From assembly GCA_028023455.1 (NCBI GenBank), contig JAQFVV010000050.1:2002411-2066410 (forward strand): a stretch of DNA of 64,000 nucleotides. The letters are read 5' to 3'. Position numbers and translations under genes: made by a program. Source of the DNA: Epiperipatus broadwayi. Its lineage: Eukaryota > Onychophora > Udeonychophora > Euonychophora > Peripatidae. The notes under the pieces are model-generated. The model was not told the DNA's origin and searched no databases. It worked only from the letters and a program-made list of their open reading frames with translations. Positions 42,665 to 54,934 of this stretch are shown here, piece after piece (positions within the stretch are counted from its first letter, which is position 1; every line of letters starts with the position of its first letter).

Positions 42665-44760
42665 TTGACTGTTTTTTTTTTAAATAATAATAATATTTAA
42701 AACAAAAATAAATGAAAATTCTTAATGGCAAAAATAAACTAAAGACAAAATAACAAGAAACAAATAAAGAAATGCAACACAAAAACATAACATTGATGGC
42801 AGAGACAAAACTGATCATAGTACAAAAAATCAAACAAAAATGTAGCTATATGTTAAATAATTACCCATATTTACTTAAACTTTTAAATATAAATTTAAAC
42901 ATCAGTGATTTAATTTCCCATGCTAGCTCTGAAACTGGTCAGACTAGAAACAACTGAAAAAAACTGGAGAATAATAACATTAAAACATTATCATCCATAT
43001 TTACCCATGCTAGTACTATCAGTTAAATATGTTGGGTAAAGTACTAATAAAGAATCAATGTTTCTAAAAGTATTAACAATTAGAGTAAATAATTGAAATA
43101 ATTCAACATATAAATACAATTAGAATGGTATCACCTTAACTCTTCAGACAAACAAAAATATGTAGCCTTAAAAAGCTATCATAAAATAGGGAAGGTTTTT
43201 CATTATAAATCAACCTTCTTTTCCACATTGCACAACTTTCTTCTTGATATCTTCCAAACTCTAAATCATCAAGGCTGATAAATGTCATGCATATCCATGC
43301 ATTGCACAGTTTGTATTAGCAGCTTTGTGTGTAGCCATTTTTAATATGTAAGATGTTTCATATGTTTCACCTATAGAACAATCAATAATATTATTACATC
43401 ATGTGTAATAACGCATGGTGAATTGTATTTCAGAGCTGGTCCTGTTTGCCAATATGTTTTCATAATGCCATGCTAAGATTTCATAGCTATCTCTATCATA
43501 TTTCTTATTCAATTTCAAAGACTAATAAAAATTATTAATTAAAAAGAGTATCTGTTTTTTCGTAACATTTTGTGATAATAATTATAATGCCTTCATCAAT
43601 TTTATGATATATTGTTATGCAATACTCATGCAGAATTTATAAATAAAGGAATATTATAAGAAGAAACCCATTGCAGTGTGTTCCTATTCATTCATATAGT
43701 ACAACACCATACCTTAAAAGAGGTGTCTCATTAGAAAACACAGAAAAGGTTGTTAAATAGGTTGAACGTGATAAGATTTAAGACAAAGTTTCTTCACCTA
43801 AGAACTTGCCTCAAATCAAGATCCACTTTCTGGATGTTCTATTAAAAATAAATAAACTAAAAAATATGTCAGCTAACATAGAATTCTTACTTGGTTCCAA
43901 ACATATTTATTTTTGAAGATCCAATAAAACTTGATGCTTGTCCACTTCCTACAAATTACCAGCATCTCATAATCAGATTCTCAACAATCTGTGATCTTTA
44001 TACTCAATTGTATTATTAAATGAAATTTTATGACCGATGTAGATGTGGATAAACTTAAACCATGATCCATGCAGTTAAAGACTACTGATTCAATGGCTGA
44101 AGTTGCAGAATTGGATTTAATAAACCTACTGATGATTCTATTCCCTGGTTGAAACCTGTACAGTATCTTTTATAATATGGCAATAATTAAATTCTAACCC
44201 ATCCATTAGCTAAATAAATAAGATTTTCCTCAATTTTTTTCTAAAAAAAACATAACTTATTGGTAATTTGCTTTTATATTAATACCTTAATAATCAAATG
44301 AAACATTCTTTTCAATTTTACTTTTCAAAGGTGGTATACATCAAGCATAGTAACAAAGTGATTGTCAAACTATATACAATCACATCTTAAATAAAAGTTA
44401 ATCCACGAGTTTATGATTTAAATCAGGGGTTGTCAACCTTTTTTTACCTACCGCTCATATTTGTACTCTTGTTAAGAGTATAATTAATTACCATGCAGGC
44501 CACTGATGCTGCTCGAATAATTTAATTTAATGCTTATGGAAATAATTACATAAAAAGAACTTATAACAGTATATTAGTAGATATATAATGATGCAACATG
44601 GGTCACAAAGTAAAATCAATTTAAAAGAATAAAATGTATTTAAGGCACAAGAAACTCTGCAAAAAAATTTAAATGTCTGCTGTGCATATATAGACTTTTT
44701 TTTAGTGAATTTTTTTTTCCCATTTTTTCCCCATAATTTTAAAGCTTTGTTATATATAAA
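42665..44760. other. Long AT-rich stretch without recognised genes
   Basis: Open stretches here are short and of low complexity. No family motif is visible on either strand and I found no long inverted repeat. Confidence 0.45.
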
Positions 44761-44763
44761 TTT

Positions 44764-45262
44764 AATAATTAAAATTACCCCAAATCCAAAATTCAACTAG
44801 ACCAGCATAAAAATAATATTAAACACAACCAAAGGTTTCCACTGCTACAAGCAGACTTCTCAAGTGTAAAGAACTACAAAAACTATACAATATATATGAT
44901 ATTAACCATTACCCACAAATCCATTCACTTCCCATCCACCCTTAATATTAAAAGAACTCTTAAATAAGTTAATTGCTTCAGAATAATAATTTTTCAATAA
45001 TAAAGATTCTTTAATTCTTCTTTTGATTTCATTTCTCTCAAAGAAGACAACCTTAGCTTCATCAAAATAAATAGTGTGGCCTGTATCTTGTTCATGGACA
45101 TACAAAGCAGAACTAAAATATCTATTTTTTACTCTACTTTTGCAAACCTTTATCCTTTCATTTAAACTAAAACTACTCTGATATATGTATACATTCTTAC
45201 AAAATAAACATGGGATAACTTTAAAAATTTTATCCACTTGGGAGCGCTTTCGACTATCCTTG
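44764..45262 (-). pseudogene. Penelope-like element 3' part (GIY-YIG endonuclease), minus strand
   Basis: The minus-strand reading is open for about 115 codons: KRSQVDKIFKVIPCLFCKNV, YIYQSSFSLNERIKVCKSRV, YVHEQDTGHTIYFDEAKVVF and RRIKESLLLKNYYSEAINLF. It has the CxxC (CLFC) typical of PLE endonucleases. The usual YIGQ is changed to YIYQ, losing the Gly, while the family Arg (NERIK) is kept. The 3' untranslated end at 44764-44935 matches palindrome P3. At 45.26 kb it abuts the start of a LINE fragment in the opposite direction. RT is missing, so it is truncated, and the altered motif suggests the enzyme was already dead. Confidence 0.75.
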
Positions 45263-45633
45263 TACTTAGGTTGCAAGTTATGTAAGGAAGGCATAGAAAA
45301 TAGTAGGTATATGTTAATTGAATGTAAATGCCTGAAAGTAGAAAGGATGCAAATAATTGGAGGAATAAATATAAACAAAGTGATTCTACAGAAAGTGGCT
45401 TATTGGTTTTTATACTGGGTTTGTGAAAAGACAAGGAGGTTTTACATATAAAGGACATGGAGTTGACAAAGATTATGATGTGGAAGTGGAATGGAGCATG
45501 ATAGAGAAGAATATAGGAAAATTTAGGGTGGGGAATGGAAAGGGAAGTCAAAGTGGCTAACAGGTTTCTGTGGGCATAATTGCTGAAAGATTCATGACTC
45601 CGTATAAGGAGAAGTCACAGTGCATCATATCAC
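45263..45633 (+). pseudogene. 3' end of a second LINE family (I/Jockey-like), copy 1
   Basis: Collinear with 49.64-49.99 kb. The plus strand encodes LCKEGIENSRYMLIECKCLK, then, with frame changes, AYWFLYWV and MELTKIMMWKWN-like sequence, and a shared 3' untranslated end with AAGTCACAGTGCATCA. The C-x-E-x-x-x-H/Y-x-x-x-x-C-x-x-L pattern is the zinc-knuckle-like tail found after RT in many LINE proteins. 5'-truncated. Confidence 0.6.
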
Positions 45634-45888
45634 ATTTTTGTCAACTAACACTTTCAACGGCTAACCTCACCACAATTCCATGATCTTAATGTTTGCTGTC
45701 TGTCTTTTAATTAAGTCTTGTTTGTATTTGTATAATGTAAAAATATTGCAAATTGAAAAAAATAACAAAAGAAAAATAAAGGAAGCTATGCTAATATACA
45801 AACAAGACATAATTAACAGACATGCAGCAAACATTGAGATCACAGAATTAAGGGAAGGTTAGCCTTTCAAAGTGTTAGTTGACAAAGA
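45631..45888. repeat. Hairpin of two Penelope-like C-terminal ends
   Basis: TTGTCAACTAACACTTTCAA at the left and TTTCAAAGTGTTAGTTGACAA (with one extra base) at the right are inverse, and pairing continues for about 105 bp. The right arm reads KRKIKEAMLIYKQDIINRHA, the C-terminal end also present at 16.7 kb (NLINRQAANV). Just beyond, 45880-45945 reads DYEDRKYSYMDKIFKVI, matching the linker before the endonuclease at 45.24 kb. Confidence 0.55.
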
Positions 45889-45987
45889 CTATGAGGATAG
45901 AAAGTATTCCTACATGGATAAAATTTTTAAAGTTATACTTTACATATATCTAATTACTATATTTATAAATATTCAATTATTAAGATT

Positions 45988-45989
<2 letters not shown>

Positions 45990-46041
<52 letters not shown>
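45990..46041. repeat. (CA)n(TA)n microsatellite
   Basis: About 10 CA units followed by about 16 TA units. Confidence 0.95.
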
Positions 46042-46044
<3 letters not shown>

Positions 46045-46144
46045 TCCCTTCATTATTGTTATTCCATTAAAATAAATATTTGCCCATTAAGATATTGTAG
46101 AATCACCTTTTCTTAAGCTTACACAAGCTGTTAATTCAGTAGCA

Positions 46145-46440
46145 AAGTTTTCCACACAATAGTGACACCTAATGCAACTTCTTGTAATGCTAGAAGGTTG
46201 TGCATTATAATCCCCTACCTAGAGCCTAGCTATCTAACATCACCAGACTAGTTTTATCTTTCATCAGTGATCAGCCTTAGATCTGGGAGCAGTGAAACTG
46301 ACCAATAGATTCAGATGCCTGCTTCATGCTCCCATATCCAAGATTCTTTATTGGTAAATTGGAATACAGAACATTTTTGGATATATTGGATGGATCTATT
46401 GACTACTAGAGCTTGCTCTAGATGGTTTTATTGAGGAAAA
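46145..46440. repeat. H1-family repeat, diverged copy
   Basis: GCAAAGTTTTCCACACAATA begins the left arm and TAGAGCTTGCTCTAGATGGTT (about 46410) is in the right arm. The middle has CAGACTAGTTTTATCTTTCA and CTTAGATCTGGGAGCAGTG. Similarity is lower than in other copies. Confidence 0.45.
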
Positions 46441-46697
46441 AATTACTACAGTTTCAAAAGATATAATTCTTATCTTTGAGAATATATTATTGTATAGTTT
46501 TTTAAACTGCTTCAATGAAAATTAAATTTATGTTTATTGACTCTGATATTTCCAATAGTCTTTCAAAATAAATACCATTGTTTATTTTTTTAATGTCAAC
46601 ATACATAATATCTAATCTCTTATTTTATTGTTATTATCTTTCTTATTACTTGTGTCATCCAGAAATATATGGTCTAGTATAGATCATTCATCTTTAA

Positions 46698-46850
46698 CAT
46701 CTGCTTATTTTCAACCATTATTGATCCACTGCAGGATAAAAGTATATGTTAGTATAACTTCTCACAATCACGCTAGCATACTTTCTTATTTTATTTGCCC
46801 ATCATATATAGGGTCTTTTTGTATATCTTTTACAAATTTTTCCCCAATTT
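46698..46850 (-). mobile_element. RTE-type LINE 3' end fragment, diverged
   Basis: TTTTCAACCATTATTGATCC, ACTGCAGGATAAAAG and CTAGCATACTTTCTTATTTT are the reverse complement of the LINE 3' end. Some similarity might continue to about 46.9 kb but is too weak to call. Confidence 0.55.
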
Positions 46851-46854
46851 TATT

Positions 46855-47520
46855 TTTCAGAATTTCCCCATATGTGACCCAACAAATTAGTAATTGCTGT
46901 TCCTCTAATGGTTTTATCACTATCCTTTCTTATCTCTTTTTTTATTTATCAGAAAAATCATCCTCTATAATGCAGTTTTGAAACAACTTAGTCAAGTGCT
47001 TAAATAGCTTTTATATTTCTGTTTTTACCTAACAGAAATAGGATTTTACCAGAACCAGAAGCTTTTCAGATTTTTAATAATTACACGTCCATGATACTTT
47101 AAGTGTTTTTACAGTTATACTATATTCTATCATTTACATATTTTGAATTAATTCTATCTTTTCAAATGTCATCTGATTCATTATTAACAAACTATCAATA
47201 TAATGATTTGCAGCAATAATAAACAATAAACAAACAAAGGTCAAAAAGCATATTTTTGCAATATTAAATCTTCAACCAGATAATATTCTAGAGTGATAAT
47301 TACATCTAATGTTTTACACTTTGGTATTCAGAAAAAGTTGTTGCACATAAGGCAATGTTATTTGGAAAAAAATCGATTGTTCTATAATAATGATTAATGA
47401 CTTTGATAGTTGGAGATAAATAGACATTCTGTGAAATGTCTACAATTGAAATATCTTTTTCCACTTCATTTTAACATTATTCAAATTTAAGATATGATGA
47501 CAAATTATAAGCCAATAAAC
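46855..47520. other. AT-rich stretch, nothing recognised
   Basis: No ORF, repeat or RNA gene can be supported. Confidence 0.4.
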
Positions 47521-47524
47521 ATCA

Positions 47525-47912
47525 CATGATCACCATTTCTTATGCTTACTTATAATTGTTATTAAAACAGGCAAAACCCTCCACACAGTATTGCCAGTCA
47601 GTGCAAGCCAGAGTATTCAATGGATGCTAGAAGGCTTGTGCATAAAATCCCCATCTACTGCCAACTCATCCAATATCCCTGGACTAGTTTCTGGTTTGTG
47701 ACCTTTGTCAGTGAGGAACCTTGGATCTGAGAGCACTGCACCTAGATCTTAGGATCTAATGCAACCCTCCAGAAGCCACCTTTTATCTCTACTTAACTAC
47801 AAAACTATAAGTCTTAAATTGAAAGCACAATAATATTTTCAATTCAAGCTCATTAGCTTTGATTGTTCTGGCTTGCACTGAGTGGCAATACTATATGGAG
47901 AATCTTGCCTGT
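47525..47912. repeat. H1-family inverted repeat (longest copy)
   Basis: Begins with AAACATCACATGATCACCAT, then GCAAAACCCTCCACACAGTA. The right arm ends in GCACTGAGTGGCAATACTAT and GGAGAATCTTGCC. The middle holds CTGGACTAGTTTCTGGTTTG and TTGGATCTGAGAGCACTGCA. It provides the reference layout for the partial copies. Confidence 0.7.
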
Positions 47913-47919
47913 TTTAATA

Positions 47920-49190
47920 AATTATACATTTATATGAAAATCTCATTTCGTTTTAGATGGAATCATATTCTGTCAAACATTTTGAAATATGGTCAAATCA
48001 AAATTGTTATGCCTACAAAGCGTCCTCTTAAATATATGTGGGATTTGATTCTTGTAATACAAAATGCTATTAATTTATTGTCTTTCTATTATTGCAATTC
48101 ATACTGCCTTTTGAATATTTAACCACATATTCAATAATAATAGTGAAAATGGAAACAAAGATAGATACACTCTACTTATACTTCTCTAGTTCTGGCAATT
48201 TTTTTAATCAGATGTCAGATAATAATCCTTATTTTATCTCTTTCCATTGCTCTTCTATCCATTTTTTCAGACTAATTTCTAGTTGATGAGATTTTCAATT
48301 GGGTTTAAAGTAATTCATTAATGAAATCTGTAAGATTGGGAACAATCATGGGAACAATCATCAGATGTGAACAGGTAGCATCATATAGGACATTTTATAA
48401 GCACTGCCATCTATCATTCCTTCATCATTAAACTAGATAACAAAATTGAAAAATCGAGGTCATGAGACTTTTCTTTTGGTATTTTCAGTTTATGTCATGG
48501 CATAAACATGCTTTAATTAACTGATTTTTTTCCTTTTTAAATATTTAGCAGATTATGGTTTCAAAAGTACTAGATTCATAATAATTGAGTCAATCCTTTT
48601 TATAATCCTGAAGATGAAGTAAGATTTAGAAAGAATACTGAAGAATAAGAAACATTCAACATCTTAATTCTCTTCTAGATTACACAATTTCTGTTTGCTT
48701 TTAATAGTTCTTATTTTTTACTAAATTTATACATAAAATGTGTTTGAGCAGGACTTTTAGAGATATGTGTACCAACACTAATTCTTTAACTGGGGTTAAT
48801 AGCAACAACATTTTAGCTCTCCTGCTCAAACAATATGATGAAACAGGATCAGCCATTATTATTATATGCATTCTTAACCATTGGAATAAAGGATCTATTG
48901 TAAATAAATAACTATGGGTACTAAAGTATATAGGTGCTAAAGTGGAAATACATAAATAGTGAAGTGTAGTCATTTCTTGTTGATTGTTCAAGCAAGCTGA
49001 CTTCAGTTCAAATCTTAAGCTAATTTGGATTTCAATATTAGTTTGAATAGTGAAATAGATTACTGGATCTTTACTGCATTGTTTCCAACTTTGAATCCCA
49101 AAGCTTCATTAATAAAGGCAAAGGTTAAAACAAGTTTGAGAATAGTGTTTTAATCATATAATCAATTATTACTCAAGCCTACAATAGATG
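47920..49190. other. AT-rich stretch without recognised genes
   Basis: Several 60-95-codon open stretches occur, but none shows a family motif, and their composition is that of the flanking DNA. Confidence 0.4.
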
Positions 49191-49194
49191 GCGC

Positions 49195-49995
49195 TAGAGT
49201 GAATAAATGCTCTTGCAGTTTAAGGTTAATAAAAGAATAGCCAAAATTGTATTTAATTGGGTTATGAATAAAAGCCAGATAACAAGATGGGTGAGGAAGG
49301 TAATGCAATATGCAGAAGATTTGGATAAAGAAATTATATCAGTATACTTGTACAAAAGGTGGGATGATTGTGTTAGGAGAATTGTTGAGTGTATAGTGGA
49401 AAGGAATGGGATAGAAGAATAGATGCATTAATAAAGAATAAGAGTTGGAGAGATGGAGAATTAGTATGGAGAGTAAAAAGAGTTTAAATATATATAGAAG
49501 TAAATGGATTATTAAGTGTGAGTTAATTTATGATAATAGCAAGGAAAGTAGTTTACTGTTTAAGGCTCAAATGGGATCTTTAATAACAGGGGATTATACA
49601 TGTAAATGGAAAAACGTGAGTGATTTAGTCCGCAATTTGTGTAAGGAAGGCATAGACAATATTAGGCATCTGTTAATTGACTGTAAATGCTTGAAAGTAG
49701 AAAGGATCCAAATAATAAAGTTGTGGAAGAATAAATGTAAGGAAAGGGATTATACAGAAAGTGGGTTATTGATTTTTATGCTGGGTTTGGAAAAAGATAA
49801 GGCGGAGTTAAATATAAAGGCCATCGAGTTGACAAAGATTATGTTGTGGAAATGGAATGGAGATGGATATGGGAAAAGTTAGGGTGAAGAATGGAAAGGG
49901 GGTATAGTGGCTAACAGGTTTCTCTGGACATTGTTGCTGAGAGATTCCTGACCCTGTATAAGGATAAGTCACAGTGCATCACATCACATGCTTTT
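49195..49995 (+). pseudogene. 3' end of the second LINE family (I/Jockey-like), copy 2
   Basis: Two plus-strand open stretches (49207-49422 and 49445-49882), separated by stops and a frame change, encode the tail of a LINE polyprotein. The second reads WIIKCELIYDNSKESSLLFK, then AQMGSLITGDYTCKWK, LCKEGIDNIRHLLIDCKCLK and MLWKWNGDGYGKS. The C-x-E/K-x-I-x-x-x-x-HLL-x-x-C-x-x-L pattern is the C-terminal zinc-knuckle-like segment found downstream of RT in I/Jockey-type LINEs. The RT itself is not present. The 3' untranslated end (to AAGTCACAGTGCATCACATC) is shared with 45.6 kb. Confidence 0.65.
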
Positions 49996-50219
49996 CTGGA
50001 TTTCATTGCACTGAATTTCATACAGATAACACTTCCAAATATATATAAAAAAATGCAAGTTATTATTATTGATAATTATAATATTATTAGAGAGCTTAGA
50101 GTTATTAATTTTTTATACATATCCATCAAATGTGGAAAAACTGTAATCTAATCCTCAAGATTTGAATTTTTGTTAAATATAAATATTTGCTTCTTCTAAA
50201 TATAGAGCAAACTCTAGAT

Positions 50220-50224
<5 letters not shown>

Positions 50225-50282
<58 letters not shown>
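50225..50282. repeat. (AT)n microsatellite
   Basis: About 29 uninterrupted AT units. Confidence 0.95.
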
Positions 50283-50285
<3 letters not shown>

Positions 50286-50289
50286 GACC

Positions 50290-52940
50290 ATCTGAATGGG
50301 CACAAGGAATTGAGATACTTTGTATCTGCATCGAATAGTTATATTATATTTTTTAAAAAAATGAAATAGCCTTAGAATTTTAAAATTCTTTGCTGGAAAT
50401 TATTTAAAGCTTAGATATGGGTTGCTTATGCAGTTGATTGACAACTTTATAAGTATTCATTATTATTATTGTGGTTAGTGAAGTATTTAATGCCAGAGAG
50501 AGGGGTTGTTATTATAGGAATTGGTATATTTGGGCAGGAAAATGCAAAGTTATTTTATGTTAGTGTTCAAAATCCTTTATTCATTAATACTTATCCTTCT
50601 TTCAACAATTAATAGCCATTTCAATTATATTTAGTTAGGATAGTTTAATATTTAGGTTGCAGTACATGTGCATGCATATATGTCTATATTATGTTTCATT
50701 TCATTTTCATCTTTTAATAACAGCAAACAATAGTACATGTACAATAAAAAACATTTAAATTACAGTAATTATCTTAAATAATTTAACAAATATATATATA
50801 TTTCTTTCCAATGATTAATAGATAGTTGAATCAATGAATTATTTTACAAATTAAATAAATTATTAATCATTTTTGTTTAATAGTTAATTAATATTCATTT
50901 TTCTTTCAAGTTTGTAAAAGCTATTTTTTTTATTATTTTTTTTGTCTTGATTTAATCAAAATGATTTTTTTTTTTGAAAAGATTTTTTTTTTTTTTGAAT
51001 ATGTAATTAGCTTAGATAGAAAAGGAACGTGGGAGTAACCTTGTGAAGGGAAATGACCTTTTGCTAAAGAGAGCTATTTAACAAAGATCTCCAGTGAAAA
51101 ATTTGCTTATTAAGTAATGTAATTGTAGCCAGTAAACAGTGGCTCATTATTGTGAAAATTAAAGCTAGTTGCTGAAGTCAAATTGATTTTAAAAAAGACT
51201 TTGGAGTAAAACTTCGAAAGGATCTTAAGAAATTTATTATGGGAAAAGGTAACTAAGTTGCAATTCTAAATTTTAAAAAGGTGCATAGTTTACTTTGCTC
51301 TCCTCGATTTAAACATTTTGAATTAACCACTTCATAACTATTGCTTTTTTAAAAATGTATGTTGATAACATCCAGTCTACATTACTTCATTTAATTGTCA
51401 TTTTAAATAAGAATAAATTGCATGAATATTATTATTGTATCACTAACCAACATGTGTCTTTTAATATATCTGGAAAACGCATGCAGAACTATTTTACAGA
51501 ATATATTTTAATTCTTCACTATTTTCCGTGTTATGTTTTTGTGAGGATTAAACATAAAATTAAGGATATGCATATTTTGATAAATCATGCCATGTTTAAA
51601 TTCATCATAAAGAGATAACAGTATTTATTTATCTGGTATTTCTGGAAATAATACATATTTTAAATGAAGGAAATAAAATGTGAGCTACTTCAAACTAAGT
51701 ATTTGCTTAAATCGAATGGAAGAATAGAAATGCGGGTAATTTTTGTTCTCTTCGATAAAGATGGAATATAAAACAAAGTATTATTAATTGTGAAATTCCT
51801 AAGGAACCATGGTATCTTAATTGACAATATTTAAGAATAAACCATGCATATAATAGACTATAAAGTGTTAAATGCTATTCAAGAAAACTACTAAGAATAA
51901 TTGTGTATTTAATTTAGCACTACAACAGAGAATGTCTTATATTTTCAGTATAATAAAGGAGAAATTAATTGTTTGTGTGTGTGATTTGGTATCTCAAATA
52001 GATATGCTATGAACACTGGAGGTTCTGGGTCAGATTTAAGTTATGATTATATTTTTTTAGTTGTCCTGCAGAAATTTATTTTAATTAAATTCAGTTTGAA
52101 GTGTCCCATATTGTTTCATAAACCTGGAACAGAACTTTGCAAGTGAAATTTTATTTTAAGTTACAAAACAAATAATTTTTGTTTCTTTATTTTTTTTTAT
52201 TGCTTGTCATTATTAATGTATATTATTGATAGATACGCATACTCATTATTATGTTTTATTTATAATTTGGTTATTTTGACTTTCGAGATCGTCTCTGAAG
52301 TGTATCCAAATGAGGAATACGCTGGTAAAAATTGATTGTGTACAAATAGGTCTTATTGTTCTTTTACGAAGGTAAAAGAAAGAAATATATTTTAAAATAT
52401 ATTATTAGAGAGGTTTATATTTATTTTGTATACTTTATTATCTCAAAGTGAGAATTTTTTTTTTTAAATCAACGAACAATAGAAATAGTTTGTTAGATAT
52501 GAAAGAAAGTTCGTTCATAATAATTATAACCATTAAATTTTAAAAGTAACCTAAAGTTTATTCTGAATTAAAAGTTATACCTTAATGCAATATTTAATTA
52601 CCATGTTGCCTGCGTAGTGTGTAATTTAGAGTTAATTTTATATATACTTTTATTCGCGCGGGTGTGTGTCTGTTTTGCACAATTATGACATTTGTTTGAT
52701 AAAGTTCAGTTTGTGAATATTTTATGTATAAATTTCGGATGCTGTCATATTCTACTGAGTTGAATGGATTAGTATGTTATCTGTATGTATTTATCTGCCA
52801 GCGTGTATTTATAATGTTCGATATTTAGAAAAGCTTTGAGAATGGAAAAAAATCTGATTGCATTGTAATGTTTGTAGGGATAAAAGATTTTTCTTATTTA
52901 GTATATGTTTTTCCATGAGTAGAGCCTAGTTTATATTATA
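50290..52940. other. AT-rich stretch without recognised genes
   Basis: Long T-runs at 50920-51000 and 52180-52200. An open stretch at 51355-51618 has no recognisable motif. Nothing can be supported as a gene. Confidence 0.45.
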
Positions 52941-52944
52941 TGGT

Positions 52945-53174
52945 ATGATTAAATGATATTTTTTGAAGTTAAGTGATGTTTTCTTAGAGACCTGGTGATG
53001 AGGAAGAAGTCCCCACCAATAGTGTATTTAGAAGTAGATGAGTTATTGTTGAAGTATGATTAAATGATGTTTAGGAAGTTATGTGACGTTTTTCTTATAT
53101 TCTTGGTGCTGAGGAAAAGGTTCCCCAACAACAGTGTATTTAGAATCAGATGAATTATTGTAGAAGTGTTCAGT
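52945..53174 (+). repeat. Two-copy tandem repeat, about 115-bp unit
   Basis: GTATGATTAAATGAT...AGTGTATTTAGAA...GATGARTTATTGT occurs at 52945-53058 and again at 53059-53174, moderately diverged, including the central GGTGATGAGGAAGAAGTCCC and GGTGCTGAGGAAAAGGTTCC. Confidence 0.75.
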
Positions 53175-53459
53175 AAAAGTTTATATGCTCCTCATGTAGA
53201 TTTCCCTTATAACATATAGTCTGTATAATCATGAAAATATAGCTCTGTGTTAATTAGTATGTGGCCAGATAAATTGTTAAATTAACTCTTGATGTAATAT
53301 TAGTGTCTTATTTTATTGATGAATTACGACATTGTCCGAAATAAAATAATTGTATGATATTTTCTTAATGAATGGATAGTTTGTGGAAAAGATTGTTTTC
53401 TACTATTGTTGCTTGACACACGCACACACACACACATAATATAAATAATATCGCGTATA

Positions 53460-53597
53460 TAAAGTATAGAGTTATTGAAATTAAAATGAGAAATAAATGT
53501 TTTGAAATACATTACATTCATTTAAATAGAAGTATAAAGTTATTGAGATTAAAACGGGAAATAAATATTTTAAAATACAGTGTATTTATTTAAATAA
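53460..53597 (+). repeat. Two-copy tandem repeat, about 69-bp unit
   Basis: AAGTATAGAGTTATTGAAAT...CATTTAAATAG at 53461-53529 is repeated as AAGTATAAAGTTATTGAGAT...TATTTAAATAA at 53530-53597. Confidence 0.75.
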
Positions 53598-53599
53598 AG

Positions 53600-54150
53600 G
53601 TTATAAATCATCAAATCATCTGAATGAACATGATTTTGTCGCTATGCATGAAAGGTATACATAATTGAAAGTGATTATTTAGTCAATTAGAGAAAGTTGC
53701 TTTGTTGAGAGCCAAATATAATTAATTTGATTTCTTTTATTAATCAATAGTAATATCCTCTCAAAAGTTTTTTTTTTGTGCTAATAATATAACATGTTGT
53801 TTATTTAGTGTCATGTAGATGAAACATATAGGCAAAGCATAGCATGTGTTCGAAGTCAGAATATTTAGGTTTTGTTGTTAATTTGCTTTGATAATAGGGA
53901 TAATCCTAAACTGATGCTCAAAGTTTATTTGATAATTTAAATATCATGTTAAACCAAATTTATTTTAGTGTAATAAATAATTTGTTTTATTTATTTAAAA
54001 TCTTAAAACTGTGCTTGGAGTTATTATTGTATACATTCATGTTTTCCATTTCCACATCTCCACATTTCATAAATCTATTATAAAATAGATATATTATTTT
54101 AGAATTATAATATTAAATCTGCTGGTGTCTGACAATATTGTTTTCTCAAT
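53600..54150. other. AT-rich stretch, nothing recognised
   Basis: No motif or repeat can be supported. Confidence 0.4.
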
Positions 54151-54162
54151 CCAAACCTTATA

Positions 54163-54250
54163 AGGAACGTTTGCCACCAGATAAACATATTAGAAGGGTT
54201 GCCAAATTAGTATATTGGTTAGATGATGATATGAGATTAAAATACCCCAT
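54163..54250 (+). CDS. Candidate internal exon of an unidentified gene
   Basis: The plus strand reads ERLPPDKHIRRVAKLVYWLD, then DDMRLKYP, inside an open stretch that starts about 25 bases earlier (QSKPYK). The peptide is rich in charged and aromatic residues, unlike the Ile/Asn/Lys/Phe strings produced by the AT-rich background, and reads like conserved protein. TTGTTTTCTCAATCCAAACC followed by TTATAAG could be a 3' splice site. A convincing GT donor is not obvious. I do not recognise the protein family. It might equally be a fragment of an unrecognised element. Confidence 0.25.
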
Positions 54251-54259
54251 TTCTGTCAT

Positions 54260-54830
54260 TATCTTATTATTGAAACACAGTAAAAATATTTTAGTCAATT
54301 TGTTTCATTACATTTTTATCATACTTTAGAATTATAACTTATGGGCCAATGTAGTTTATTTAATTCAACTGTGTTTGTTAAATTCCCTGAGATCTTATTG
54401 TTTATTTCTTGATTGGCATTAAAGTAGATGTTTGGATTGTGATATGCCAAGTCATAGAATTGTTTAGTATTATAATTATAGCAAGCTGATATATGTTATA
54501 TTTGGATGAAGGAAGAAATTAAGTTTAAAGTATATTTTAATAGACTGTACCGATAAACATGATTCTTTATCATACAATTAATTAATAAAAATGATTTACA
54601 TTATATTTAGTGTTTGTAATATTTCTTCTTTCATTTATTTATCATCATATATCTTATGAACTGCCTATAGCCTCCCACTGAGCTGAGCTGAACATAAACT
54701 TAAATATAGAGTCTCAATAATAGTTTTGTATTATATATCTTGTTATATTGTTCTATTCATTAATAGAACTGGCGCCTGGGCATTTCACTCATGTAATGTA
54801 TATGAGCAGTGTTGGGAATGTAGGTTATAA
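54260..54830. other. AT-rich stretch, nothing recognised
   Basis: Nothing supportable; a TA run occupies 54831-54854 just before the LINE. Confidence 0.4.
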
Positions 54831-54934
54831 TATATATATATATATATATATATAATTCTTTGAGTCCATCATTTGCATTCTTTGGTCTTGAAGTCAGTTC
54901 CATAGAAATATTGCCATATTTTATGGATCTATCA

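Noticed and set aside
45162-45551. 129-codon minus-strand frame
   Set aside because: Spans the junction of a PLE fragment and an oppositely oriented LINE fragment, so it cannot be one gene.
50187-50369. Open frame with an (Ile-Tyr)n run
   Set aside because: Produced by the (AT)n microsatellite at 50225-50282.
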